The notes under the pieces: model-generated
What the model was told of the DNA's origin: nothing
The model's database searches: none
The model's input: the letters and a program-made list of their open reading frames with translations, nothing else
Part shown: piece by piece, positions 25,321 through 38,545 of the stretch
Layout of the letters: the number at the start of each line of letters is the position of its first letter
Position numbering within the stretch: the stretch's first letter is position 1
From: Neelides folsomi
Lineage: Eukaryota > Arthropoda > Collembola > Neelipleona > Neelidae
DNA length: 64,000 nucleotides
Direction: 5' to 3'
Assembly (NCBI GenBank): GCA_034687125.1
Contig: JAQGBZ010000177.1
Location: forward strand, 62,001-126,000
Translations under genes and position numbers: made by a program

Positions 25321-26088
25321 CTAAATATCACAAAGTTTAAGATTCAGAATTTGAAGTTAAATATGATGTAGAACGAACCTGAGGTCAATGTAAATGTGTA
25401 GAATAACTTTAAGGTCAATGTCAAACAAATAAGCGTTAAAAGAATGGCTGTTTAAGATTACTTATTTATGAATATAAAATTAATTCAGATTAAATAATCT
25501 TAAATGAATTGATGGTGTAATTAGAAAACATAGAGAGGTTTAAAGGTCAAATATGTCAACTGATTTAATCGCATTTATATATTTTAATGTCGAAATTGGG
25601 AGATTTGAAGTTTTATAATCTAAATTGGTGTCCTTTGGGATTTAATTATGAAATGAACCAAAAGACTCACCTTGTAACCTTTTGACAATTTATCCTTTTC
25701 GGTCCAAATAAAGCGACAGGTGAGATCAACACTTGATAAATTTAGATTTAGTGTAAAAAACCTAATTAGGGTTATAAATGATCTCAAATGGGTATTTTAA
25801 TTGTGGTTAATTGGAGATTAACGCGGAGGGGAGAAAAAGAAATTGTTGTTCTCCTTCGACCGCCGTCGTCTGCCAAACTCAAAATTGAAGGACAAAGTGA
25901 AGGAGAACAAAACATTTGGGGCTGAATGAAACTTTAATAAATACGAAGCTACTGGGAGGAATTTGGAAATTCTTTTTGAATTCTTCGCTTCACATCTGAA
26001 TTCTGAATAAATGAGTTGATTCTGTTTATTTAATTTATTTAATTACATTTAAATAATTAAATAAGTTTTCGACTTTGCTTGACTCGAC
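25321..26088. promoter_or_regulatory. Divergent promoter region between the F-box gene and TAF8
   Basis: The two genes point away from each other with 768 bp between start codons. On the minus strand a donor (ACAAG|GTGAGT) near 25675 and an acceptor just before the F-box ATG suggest a 5' untranslated exon and intron. The less A+T-rich block at 25800-25920 probably holds both transcription starts. No specific factor site can be named. Confidence 0.45.
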
Positions 26089-27760
26089 ATGGAAGGTCAG
26101 AGTTCAATTGACGTTAGGCGGAAGGTGTTGAGAAATTCAATTGGCCATTTCATTCTCGAAGCTGGATGGCAATTTGCGGATAAAGACGTTTTGGAAACTC
26201 TAACCGAAATGCTTCAAAGCGGTAATTAAATTAATTATAATTAACTTGCTTAATTGTACAATAATGTTATAAGTATTTAAATGAAATTATTGTTATAATT
26301 CCAATATTTTAAAGTAGTGATTTAAAATCTTATTTATAGTAAAGATTCTCAAATCATTAAATCTAATATTGTAAACAAGAATTTAAATTAGAGTTTAATG
26401 AAGAGTTAAGTAATTAATTTAAACAAGTTAGTTTCATTAATGATGAATTTAATGAATCATTACTTAATAAAACTTTAATGGCCGATTCCTTTAATTTATA
26501 GTTATGATGGAATTCGGTCGTTGTACAAAAGCATATGCGGAGTTGGCCGGCCGCGTGGATCCAATTGTTGCTGACCTCGTGTTGGCCTATGCCGACCTCG
26601 GGATCAAACTGGACCCAGTGGGGATGAGGTCATTTTCAAGACGCCACGGTCGTCCCATTATCCCAAATCCTCAAGCTCTTCCTCCACCGAAAATTCCGTC
26701 CATTTTAAGTGCAGGGAAACGACGTCCGCTCCCAAATTACATCCCGGACTATTTCCCACAAATGCCCGATCCACACACTTACATCCGAACTCCGGTAAGT
26801 TTAAATCATAATTTTAAACTCCATTAGCTTAATTAACTTATAAATTCTATCTTAATCTAATTTACTGTAAAAATCTAATTAACTTATTAGAGTATGTATG
26901 TATTCTCCGTTACCACTTAGCTGCGAATTTCGCGGTTTTTTTCGCGAGAAATATTCAATTGGTTTACAATGAAATTGAATGTTAGAAAATCACGTGTTTT
27001 TGTTTTTCAAAACCTCGAAATCCGCAGCTAACTGGTAACGGAGAATATGTTTGTATATTGGGAGATTGTGATGTTACCATCACAGCCGCGCAGGCTTAGA
27101 GGCCCATTGCAGTCTGTCTCAGCCTATTTGCAAGCATTTCTTTACTCCGTATGGCACACATTATCAATATTAGATTGATATGTGTGTTCCCAGTGGAAAG
27201 AAATTTACCCCCGTGTTGTATACGCTATTGGAATTAGACTAATTTGTATGCTTCCATGGGGGATTACTTATTAGAGTTACTTAATCTAATTAATTCTATC
27301 TTTAATAGTTTTTAATTGTTTAATTAATTAATTTCAGACTCATAAACAACCTTTGACCGACTACGCAGCCTGCCGTGAGAAAACTTCTCAAAATAAGCGC
27401 GACCTCGAGCGTTCCTTGTCCAAATTCTATGCCCGAACTTCCCCTTGTTATTATTTGTTCCCCGAGAACACTTCTTTGTTTCCTTTGATCTCCCCCAAGC
27501 CCACGACCTATCTCGAGCCTTTAATCCCCCGAGATCAAATCTTCGAAGAGGAAACAAACATCGCTCCGCTCAACTTCATCAAAAAAGAAAAACCTGTCGA
27601 CAACTTGCCGAAACTCAACGATGACGACGATGGGCCGACCGACCAAACAACGTCAAATCTCAACACATCGTGGGAACTCATCGATAATCCTTTCCTTCGA
27701 CCTGTCACAGTCCGACCCAAAAAATTAAAAAAGCATCATCAATCAAACCCAACTATTTAA
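26089..27760 (+). CDS. TAF8: Transcription initiation factor TFIID subunit 8 (TAF8)
   Basis: TAF8 pairs with TAF10 through its histone fold and helps assemble TFIID at promoters. Three exons (26089-26221, 26502-26794, 27338-27760) give 282 residues. The histone fold occupies about residues 8-85 (RKVLRNSIGHFILEAGW, LETLTEMLQS, then the Asp-Leu-Gly-rich third helix). The family hallmark PDPHTYIRTP lies around residue 132. It is followed by QPLTDYAACREK, a basic helix RDLERSLSKFYAR, and a C-terminal IDNPFLRPV segment before a lysine-rich nuclear-localisation-like end. Length and order agree with animal TAF8. Intron 2 carries a repeat insertion. Confidence 0.94.
26894..27265. mobile_element. Insertion in TAF8 intron 2 flanked by 12-bp direct repeats, containing a small inverted-repeat element
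   Basis: The 12-mer ACTTATTAGAGT occurs at 26882-26893 and again at 27266-27277, flanking 372 bp that the intron could do without. The left part (about 26903-27050) is a MITE-like unit with terminal inverted repeats of about 35 bp, TTCTCCGTTACC... against its complement ...GGTAACGGAGAA. The right part (about 27060-27265) is unrelated and less A+T-rich, and has a palindrome TGTGATG-TTAC-CATCACA. No coding capacity. It could be a composite insertion or a SINE-like element carrying a MITE. Confidence 0.6.
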
Positions 27761-29332
27761 TTACCAATTATATTTAAATCCCAATTATTTAATTCCTAAT
27801 TAACTTCAATTCCCAACTATTTAATTCCCAATCAACTTTAATTATCAATTAACTTATCTTATCCTATCTTTATTTGTCAATTAGAATGAACATCGAATTA
27901 ACTATATATTTAATTTTAAATTTTAACTATTTGGGTGGATTTGTAATTCCAATAGCATGTAAATTGCAATTATGTTTAATTATGATTAACAAATAATTAA
28001 ATTGATAAAATAAATTAAGAGATTTTTTAAATTTTAAAAATGTTTTATTCAATAAGCACGTTTAGTTCTTAAAAACAATAAATTACACAAAGTACAATGT
28101 TTGTAAATCACTTAATTTTATTTAATAAGCATTTTCGTTTTTCATAATTCTAACAAAAGATAGTAAGTATCGATCTTTTTACAAAGGTTTTTTTCTTAAT
28201 GTTCATCTATTTTCTCTCATCACTATTTTAATCATTTCGTCTCCTTCGAATGACAATTCCAAAGGGTTGACAATCAAAAGGCTTTCAACGGCCACCCCAA
28301 TTAAATAATTATTTAACTTCAACTAACGACAACATTTTAAAGTGAATGAAGGCGAAATTGAGTTTTTTTATTTACAAGATTCGTATTTTTTTTAATTTTT
28401 AGATAAATAAATTCTCGATCCCTCACTCATTGAGAAAAACCATTTAAATAAATTACAATGTAATTAGAATTAGAATTTAATTATTTACATTTGTAATCAT
28501 AATCACACTTACTTTTAAATGTAATTCTTAATTAAATCTTTAAATAGTCGATGGTTTAATTAATCATTTTTTAACTCTCAAAATAATTAATTCTAATATA
28601 AATACATACATATTAGTGCTAATTAACTTACAATATTACATGTATTTATTTACATTGAGAAATTGAGTTTGATTTTTAATTCTTTTGTCACTTGACATTT
28701 CCTTCAACTCTTAATTAATACGAGAGCTTTCATTTTCAGGAAAGGAATACTTTCAATTGTAAACATTTAGTTTTTAATTAAAATTAATTTATAGCTCTTA
28801 TTTATTTTACTCCAACAGCCTTCTAATTATCCTCATTGGATTCCTCATCAAAAGTTGGATCAAATTGACTTGACATTAATTAAGGACGAAGTTTTAGTAA
28901 AAGAACAAAAACTTACAAAAGAAAATTAACGAGATTAAACAAAGATCTCAATTTTAATTTTAATGAATATACATTAAAACGTACATAAAAGGAATTAAGA
29001 CAACTTATATAAAACACCGTACGTAATAAAAGAAATATTTACACTTTAATTGAAATCGATAATAAAACGTTTGAACAATTGAAAATTAATAAAAAAAAGC
29101 AATATATTGAATTGGTAATAAAAATTAATTTACATAGAGCGTGTGATGTATAGAACAAAAGTTAAGTGAAATAACAAAAATTACAGTATAAAATAAAATT
29201 ACCTAAAATTAAATATTTTTAGATGTAACGAAGTGATGTAATGAAGATAATTAATAGAAACAATATTTAAATACAATTGGTTATAATAATAATAATATGA
29301 ATTTATAACTACTAGGACAAATTAAATTAAAT
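27761..29332. other. Intergenic between two convergent genes
   Basis: Long A/T tracts and candidate polyadenylation signals (AATAAA-type) for TAF8 and the zinc-finger gene. No conserved frame was found. Confidence 0.55.
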
Positions 29333-32300
29333 TTAATTAAGGTGATTAAAAGGTAAATGTAAAGGGATTGGATCGTCGTCAGTCTTGAAAGAATAAGGAT
29401 CATCATCTTCCAGTTCAAGATCAACCAACGGAGGAACTTCACCATTGGAAATCCCTGAAGGATTTCCACAATTCTCAGAAATCATTTTAACTGGACTTTC
29501 ACCTTCGCTTTCGCTGTCCAATTCGATGACCTCTGGAGGTTTCCGGCTTTCGTCAACGTCAATAATCTGGATGCCTTTCTTTGCTTTTGCTCCCAATCGG
29601 CCCTTTAATTAAATTAAAAATCCATTAATTTTATTAAATCATATTTAAATCCTATCCAATAATAAAAATAACTAATTAATTAATTAACAATAACCATTAA
29701 ATGTGTAATTTTAATAATTTGATGTCTTTAATTTTAACAATATCTTTAATTATATTTTATTACTTTGCTTGCAGACTTCAGTGACTTATTCTTTGGTATT
29801 CCATATTCCCTATACCAAAATTCTGGATTGAGCGAATCCTCAAATGCTTTGTCAACGACCAGAGCCAAAGGAAGATGGCTGTGGTCGCTCCGAGCATGAT
29901 GTTGCTTGGCAACTCCCTCGTGCCAGAATTTTGTATCGCAGTAATTGCACTTGAACCTAAACATTAAAAATCAACATTATTAATCAACAATCATAATTCA
30001 TAAACTTCAACTTTGATTTAACAATTAACAAACTAAACTATTAAAAAAGTATCTAGAAAATGTATTTAAGAATTTAATTCCAAATGTTCACCTTGAAGAT
30101 CCAATGTGCTTTGCCAAAATGTGAGTCCTGAAGTTATGGAAAGACCAAAAGACGGTGAAACAATGTTTGCAGAGCAAATGACTCTCAGCAAATCTTTCCT
30201 CCGTTGATCGATAAACCACATATTGTTCATTCATCTTCTCAAAGATCTAAAACATTAAAAACACAATTGAATATATTACCCATTATAAACACCAATCAAC
30301 TCTTAATGTTAGTTAGAAAGCTCTTAATGTTAATTAAGAGTTTAATTAAGAGTTCATTTAGCTAACTAATGGTATAACAATTCCAATTAATTTTCTTACA
30401 TAATTTTCAATATCTTGGTCTATTGGAAGCATTGTGAGATGTTTTTCATCTTCAAATGTCTGATCGTGATCTCCGCCAATGTGAGCTTTGAGTGAATCCA
30501 GCGCCATGAACTTTGCCTCACATAAATTGCAAATATACCTGAAACACCAAAATTCAGAAAATTAATAAAATTCCGTTAAGTCAATTAAAATAATTAAAAT
30601 CAAATAGTTAAAAACTTACTTTATAAATTAGTTTAATTAACTTATAACTTATACAATAACTGATAAAAATATTATTTTTCAATTTACCTATAATACTCAA
30701 GTTCGTTGTGTAAATGCGAGACCATGAGTGCCGGAGCTTTTGTTTTGTAGCTGCACCTCGGACACAAAAGCTCAACATTTGGTAATCTTGGCTCTGGTTG
30801 GACTTTGGTTGGAGTTGTCGGAGTTTCCTTCGTCGGCGGAGCCACCCGATATTGTTTATTGGCAACTGCCTCGGTAGACTTCTTCACCGATGGCGTTGGG
30901 AATTTGAGTTCTTCCTCGTCCAAGAAAATTCCTCTAATGTGGCGAAGTCTCATTGGATCTCTTGTCCACAGCGGGGCATTTGAAACAATATCAGAAAGTT
31001 CAGAAAATTCGACAGCTTCACTCCTACAAATAAAAATTAAAATAATTAATTAAAAAAATTATGATTAATTACAATTAGTTAGAAAACAATAAATGTTATA
31101 TTTAATAATTGATATCTAACCTGAGCTAATTGATATAAGGTTAAGATAATTATAATTTAATTTACCTAAAGAACATTGTCATAATCTGAGGTTTTTCCTC
31201 AATCCGACAACAAATTTGTTTTCTCCCATCGTCCCCTCCGTCCAAATGGTTGGAAATGTCATGAATGCTATCACTCTTAAATTGGCACAAAGTGCACATA
31301 AACTGAGACCCCAACCCATGTGCAATTTCCACATGGATTTTTGCTTCGCTCCAACTCCCACATATCGATTTACACAGTCCACATCGCCATTTCTGATTAA
31401 TTTTTTCATCCGCACTTACTCTACGAATATTTTGATTCTTTCCCTCATGGTCCAAATTCCGAATCAAATAATGAATCGGTTTCTTTTCCACGTGTTTCTC
31501 CCCCACGTGTTTTTCCATGATCCTTACAGCCGTATGGATGTAATCACAATGCCCACATTTGTACAATTTCGGCCCGTGGAGTTTCAAATGCCCGCCGAGT
31601 TTCTCGACATTGACTGTATTTCGCGAATCGCCTTTGCGAATCGGATTGTCTTCACAATGCGGACATTTATAAAGTTCAATGTCTGGGTGGAAAACTTTCA
31701 TGTGGGTTTTGAGCATTAACTCGTCGGTGGTCAATGCCTGGCAGTTTGGTAAAGAACAAAGGAATCGAAATTGTTCGAGAATGAATTGGGGAAGTTTTAA
31801 GGAATCTTCTGCTGAAACTCCGGAGGTTTTTTCAGCATGGGAAGATCCGGCCCAATTCGTCATTTTGTCAAACATCAATTCTTTACGTTCTAAACAAGGA
31901 ACAGGATTGACGAAGGCTTCTTTGGGAACTTGAACGGAAATGTCTTCTGTGGCTCGTTTGTGGAGCTCCATATGACGAAGGATATTTGTACGAACTTTGG
32001 TGGCAAAGGTACAAAGGGAACAATGGACCAAGGAACTAAAAAAACAATATTTTAATTATATTATTGTAGTTATTTTAATTAATTAATTATTTAATTTAAA
32101 TAAGTTTCTTAAATACAAGCCATTATTATGCAATTTAGCTAACTTTAATCTATTTATTTAATTAAGCTATTATTTAATTATAATTAAAATTAATTTTATC
32201 CTTACGCAAAAATAGCCTGCATTGGAATTTTTTCAACTTCATTTGGATGGTATTCAACTTTAAAGGAATACAAAAGTTGGTTTTTCCTCAAATGTTCCGT

Positions 32301-35300
32301 TGAGAGGGTTTTGGTTATGAGATCTTTTGGATACAAAATGATTTCCGCTTCTTCGTCATCGTTAATCGTCGTACATTCTTTTATGATCTTGAATTGATTC
32401 ACTTTGTGGGAATTCTACAATAATTATTAAAAATCGTTCAATTAAATTTTGTACATAACAATTAAACAAATATTCAAATTACATAATTCAGATTTAATAT
32501 ACTCTACAAATTAATTAGTCTAATTAGGTTAAGTTATGATAGTAATTAGTGTAAAATATTTAATATAAAATTAATGGTTAAAATATTTACCCTCATGTGT
32601 TTTTTAAGGTCGTCATTAATGGGTGATCTGAATGGACAAAGTGAACAAAGCTGCCTTGGTTTCCCATGAATCTTCAAGTGGTCCATAAGCCACTGGATGG
32701 ACTTCATCTTTTTATCACAATGCGGACAAGGGAATTGGCGAATGTTCAATCCAAACTCAGCCACTGGTTGGAACTCACAAGAACCAATGTGGTCTTTGTA
32801 ATGGGAACCGCAACGGGCAGTAAATGGACAATTTTCATTACCACAACGATATAAATTATGACCTAAAATTTAAAAAATCCCAATTAACATTAAATTTAAA
32901 TCACAATTAATTTTAATTTTAATTTATTTACCTTCCAAATTGGTAATTTCTCCATTAGCTTGAGGCAAATTTGGAATATCAATCGACAAACTTCTGGTTC
33001 TTCTCCGTTCATCATAAAAGTCGTAATTTGGATTGTTTTTTCCATCGTCGTTCATTCCCCTCTGACCTTCGTTGATCAAATTCGGCGGTTCTTGATTTGG
33101 TTCTTGATTTGATTCTTGATTTGGAGGATTAGCACTGTTTTCAGCCAATTCAGAAGAGACGCGTTGAGCTTCAGTCAATGAATCTCTCCTAGGGAGGTTG
33201 GGAATTCGCTGTGGAATTATTGGAGGTTTTGGGATTGTGGTTTGAGTTTTGGCTGATCCATCAGAAGTGTCACGGGAGAAAACTCGTCCAGTCACGTGAG
33301 GATGAAGTTTAATAAAATGATCATCCAAATCTTCACGCATGTCGCTCGCAAAGGAACAATAAGAACAATGGAATTTGAACAAATTGTGCTCTTTGTAATG
33401 CTGAAATACAAAAAATAGATTTTATCGAAAAGGTCATTAAACTTAATATTAAATCTCAATTATGTTTACATTTATTTATTTATTACATTTACTTTATTAG
33501 TATAATAATGATAATTTAATAGCTAAATTAATAAATTAATAATAAACTTGATTACACTTGACTCACCTCGATAATTTGATTTAGAGGAAATAGCTTGGAA
33601 CAAAGATGACAAGGGAATTCCTCCGACTTTGGATCACAGGCCTTCAAATGCTCTAGGAACTGGGCGGAGAAAATGAATTTTGGCGGGTTTTGTCGGCAAG
33701 AATCTAAAAAATTAAATTAAATTAAAAATTAGTAAAATCATTCAATTTTAAATATAGTAAATACCTAGAATCCTTAGCTAATTATTTGGTTATTAATTAA
33801 TTCTTAATTTAATAAATGCGATTCTCACTTAAGGAACATTTGTAAACAAAGATCTTGAAGACGTTTGCTTCAACATAATCACTAGGAATATTCTGGCATT
33901 TGATCACCTCCACTTTCAAACCAGGATGAACGAGTTTCTGAAATAAAGTAATTCAATATTTATTAATCCAATCACAATTAATTAACAAATTAAACAACCA
34001 ATAATCTAAATTTATAATAACTCAATTAAAACAATAATTTAAATATTATAATTTAATTTAAATGGCTTACCCCATGAGAATGAATATACTGGAGATAATA
34101 AGCCCTATAAAAGCACTTATTACATTGAAAATGACTTTTCCCATGTTGATGCACCACGTGTTGAACCAAATCCTCAATTTTTTCATAATGACACGCGCAA
34201 TATGCGCAGTTTTTATAATCCTTCGCAGCATTTTGGACCTCAAACATTCGAGCACAATTTTCCTGCACAGATCTCATAAGTTCGTCGTGTTCTTCTAAAT
34301 GGCTTTTAAATTCTTCTTCCACATTGGTCGTAAATGAACATCGCGATTCCATGCATTTGAACAAATGCCCCATTTTGGTCACATCGCTCAAAACTGCATC
34401 GTAAGCTTCGACCGATTTGATTGACATTCGTTGTTTAGTCAAAACCATCCCACCAGTGTGGATCACTGAAGGTTGGGTCGATTGACCTTCAGGAACATAA
34501 GTTGGCATCACCATCGCTCGAACAAATCCATCACCGACACGCGGAACGGCCAAAAATCCTTTTTTATATTTCAAATATTCCGGGAAGGATTTTAAAACAA
34601 TTGCGGCTTCGTTGTTCCGTCGCAGGTTTTCTTTCTTTTCGGGACTGGCGGCAAGGGAAGATTTAAAAGCTTCAAATGTGGCATCATTTAGCGATGTCGT
34701 TTCCTGCCCATCTCGTAATTCCTCTTCTAAATCTTTCCCAGATAAAAATTGAACTTCTCGGGTCGATTCAAATCGTGATTTAAATTCTTTTGAACCATCG
34801 CACGTTTTAGTCCCTTCAGCCTTTTTCTCTTCAGTCTTCGTTTCCTTTGATTTTTCTTCATTCATTCTATTCCATTGGTGGAATTCTTCAAGATTTCCAT
34901 TATGAAGCAAATCGTTATTTTCCCCAAATGTGTAAAACTTCCCTGGCTCCCAATCCCCTTCGTGTTCTTCATTAAAACCCACATCGACCTTATCAATCAA
35001 TTCCTTCACTTTGGTCAAATCAGGAAAAGCTCCATCGGTGTTCGAATACTTAAAATCATCTTCAGAAGACACGCTCGATGCCACAGAGAAATTGTCATCA
35101 TTGTAAAGAAAAATTCCACTAAGAGCATTTTTCAATTTCTCTTTCCGCTCGTTCTGAATCACAAGATCGATTAAATCCTCCATGACGATTTTGACCTCCA
35201 TTGGAATTTCCTCTTCCTTCCCTCCTTCATAATTCCCGCTCACTTTCGCCACAAGGTCATTGAGAACATTTTCCGGGAACACTTTCCGATACACAACTTT

Positions 35301-36989
35301 GGCATCGCTTTCCCTTCGCATTAAAACTCGTCCGATCTCCGCCACATCGTCGTCATCGGTTGAGCAAATAAAAGCGGTTCTTTCAAATTCCAAATCCTGC
35401 TCGATCTTAATTTTGACCTTTTCCTTCTCAGGATCTTCATTCCCAGGATTTGGTCCCATTCCTCCCATTCTCGATGCCGGAGGTCCTCCCATTCTCGATG
35501 CACCAGAAGTAGAAGGTTGCGATGTCGAAGGGTTTAACAACTGCGATGGGAATTTCGTTTTAGGTGGCCTTGGTGGCAAAACCGGTAGTGACAATTTGAC
35601 CGAAACGACTTCTAAAGAAGAATGTGTATGTTCCGTTAAATGCTTCATCATGTTGTCATTCTGTAATTGGAAATAATAACATTCTCCGCAGATATATCCA
35701 CACAAAGTGTTTTTCACTTCTTCATTTTCCTCAGACTCAACCGGAGCAAGAAAACTTGGCAAGTACAAAGGTTGACATTGCAAAGCTCCAAATCCTTCTT
35801 GTTTCCTCTTATGGGTTTTATAATGATTGTTCAAATTCTTCTCATGGGGAAATCTCAAAAAACACAAATTGCATTCAAATAAATATTCCCCCGAATGTTC
35901 AGTCAAATGCTCAAAATATTCCCGAATCTTCCCGAACTTTTCTTCACAAAATACACATGGCCAAATTTTGGGTTCTTCCTCAGTCTCGTACAAATTTGGC
36001 GGGAGGGGAAATTGAATTTCGAATAATTGGTCACTTCCGCTTTTGTTGCTCTCCCTCAAATTACAAAACATTTCGCGGCTTAAACAACTCTGTGGGATGG
36101 AAATGTCCCGATGCGAATTGACATAATGCGAAACGATTTTCTTCCCGGAATAATTGCATTTGTGACACATCGAATGGTCAATTGGAATTTTCCTCTTCCG
36201 AATCCGCTTTTTTGAATTTCCATCTTCATCTTCGAATTCCTGATTTTGATTCCCAGAATTTTCATTCTTTCCAAAACCCGAAGGGAACAAATCGTCCAAT
36301 CCCATTCCTTCAATGTAATCGATGGATTCCTTCTTAATTATGAAATCGTCATCGCCACATTTAATGTCATCGAAAGCATCGCTCACATCCATATCGGCAA
36401 AATTGTTAATATCCAATTCCGGAATGTTGGCCATAAGAAATTGATGGTCAGCTTCGTCAATGACCCCTTCATCATCTTGTTGTTCTTGTTTGATGTCCGG
36501 GGTCATGAGGTCAGCTTCTTGCTTCACTTTCACAAGCCCTGTGTGAACCATTGTATCACGTAGTCCAACAACGCGGGATCTAGTCACGCGTTTCCCTTCT
36601 CCGGCCGTTTGATTTGAATCTTCGACTAAAAGCTCAACTTCTCGACGTTTTCTCCCTCTTTTGGTGACCGGCGGAACGGAGATGGAGGATGAATCCGTTT
36701 CTTCAAAAAGACTCGAAAGATTCGAAACGTCGCTAATAGAATCGTCATTCAATTTGGATTTTTTAGATTTTGGAGAAATTTCTGTTTTAGGTTTTGGTTT
36801 TCGTCCACGCTTTTTGGCACTCATGCCAGAAGCAGGTTTCCTTTTCCGCTTACGTCCTCCTTTGGGGATTGGACCAGCTCGGGGGGGTTTTGGAATTGCG
36901 ATGGGATTGGTCGACCCAACAGTCGCTTCCAGAAGTTCTTGGATCATTCCATCCACCGGATTTACAAAATCATCTCCCTCCTTCTTATT
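29333..36989 (-). CDS. Very large C2H2 multi-zinc-finger protein with basic RGRK motifs
   Basis: Probably a nuclear DNA- or chromatin-binding protein. Twelve exons join in phase (36989-34071, 33937-33829, 33703-33567, 33400-32932, 32862-32591, 32414-32206, 32035-31166, 31023-30688, 30538-30400, 30246-30092, 29956-29764, 29602-29333), giving about 2,025 codons. The first listed exon opens after an acceptor with no in-frame ATG until 36947, so translation starts there or in an unseen upstream exon. The N-terminus is basic with AT-hook-like KRGRKPKPK and KRGRKRRE. Scattered fingers follow (CVFCEEKFGKIREYFEHLTEH; CAYCACHYEKIEDLVQHVVHQH; CPHCDKKMKSIQWLMDHLKIH; CKHCFTVFWSF...H...H). Most are isolated and split by long acidic/Ser-rich linkers, unlike tandem KRAB-type arrays. 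The tail is acidic (IIDVDES, VIELDSESEGES), resembling SUMO-interacting motifs. Orthologue not recognised. Confidence 0.82.
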
Positions 36990-38545
36990 CTGAAAATTAT
37001 AATAAAAAATCGTTAATTTTCATTCCAATTCATTATTTAACTAATTTGAACAATTATATTAAAATAAAACCAATAAACAATAATCATAAATTATAAAATT
37101 CATTTACTCCCTCATTTAGTACTAAACATGTTGTCGATGTTGTAATAAAATGTTAATTGTAATTGTGTAATTAAATGTAAATTATAATCGTAAAGCTATC
37201 AACAATAACAGTAGGAAAATATATCAAATCAAATTCTGATTATAAAACTAAAAGAATTCTTTAAATGGGTCTATACAATATTTAACTCCATTTAAAACGA
37301 GGAATTAAAAACTATTGAATTACAAAAGCCGTTAAAAGTGATTATAGTTTATCAACAATCAAAATAATGGCCCCAAAGTCACAAATCTCGAAGGACGCCG
37401 AAATGAAAATGAAATTGAGAAAATGGACGAATGGACGCGATTTTGTTTGAACGTTTGCCTTTGGTTCGAGAATTTCTTTGCTTTCTCTGGGAAATCTCAA
37501 CATTGCGCATGCTAAATGCTCAACAATTGAACCCCTTATAAAAGCATAGGTATAAATAACGTACAAAACGGATAAACAAAAAGTGTTCAAATTTAAATAT
37601 TAATTATATAATTATCAATTAATCGATCACTAATGTATTGTTAAAACGCACTTATACAGCATACATAATACTTACAAGGTTAAGTTAATAATAGACAGCC
37701 AATATAATTTCGTGTATTTATAATGATATAATTAATTACTCTTATTTACCTTGTTAATTAAATATCACAAATCACATTTTGGAAAAACTATCCTTTAACT
37801 TTCCAAAGGCCAAATGAGCAAATAATGTGAATAATAGATATACTCATAAATATGTAAAAGTGTATGTAGGTATGTATATTAAACAGATGATGTAAGAAAG
37901 AGAAAAATTGAGCGGAGGCCGAAAATGCCGAAATATTAATTAAAATGTAATATATTGAATTAATGGTTTCTTTGAAATATTGTGAGTGAGTGGAGTCGAA
38001 GGTGAACCGATTGGTTAAAAGTTAAAATCGTCGTCATAAAATGTCTTTAAAATAGATGTTTAAGAGCATTAAGAGATAAATATAGAGAGATGAAAAAGGT
38101 CTACGTGTGGAAAGTGGAGGGGACGGAAAATCAATAAAACAAACTGAGTTTGGGCCTTCCAAAACTTCCACACACACCACCTTCCTCAAATAACGGGAAA
38201 ACGTCGACCCAAGAGCTCCCCATTCAAATATCCACAATTAACACCATACAATATATCATTAGTTAATCTCTTTCTATCGTTAATTAATTACAATTAAGAA
38301 AAATTTTTAAATTAATCAGATCGGAATTTTTAACACAATCAAAAGTTTAAATAATATTTGGAAAACGTCCATATAAAATAAAAACTGAACGGCTTTACCG
38401 CTTTATATCATAATTTCATTATAAATTAAATAACTGTCTAAATTAATTGACTGTCTTAATTAATTAAAAATTAAAATTAACTCTGCTATTTAAATTAAAA
38501 AATTAATGTTAACTATTAATTAAAATATTTAAAAATTGTTCTTAC
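36990..38545. other. 5' flank of the zinc-finger gene and unresolved 3' end of the LNPQ-repeat gene
   Basis: No firm coding exon. An 82-codon minus frame at 37342-37590 lies in a less A+T-rich block that may be the promoter or 5' untranslated exon of the zinc-finger gene. The final exon of the gene upstream must start somewhere below 38546. A short exon after TTTAAATAG near 38487, or one near 38215, could supply a few residues and the stop. Confidence 0.4.

Noticed and set aside
37342-37590. An 82-codon minus-strand frame upstream of the zinc-finger gene
   Set aside because: It cannot be joined in frame to the exon at 36989 with confidence, and its second half is hydrophobic, unlike the nuclear protein.
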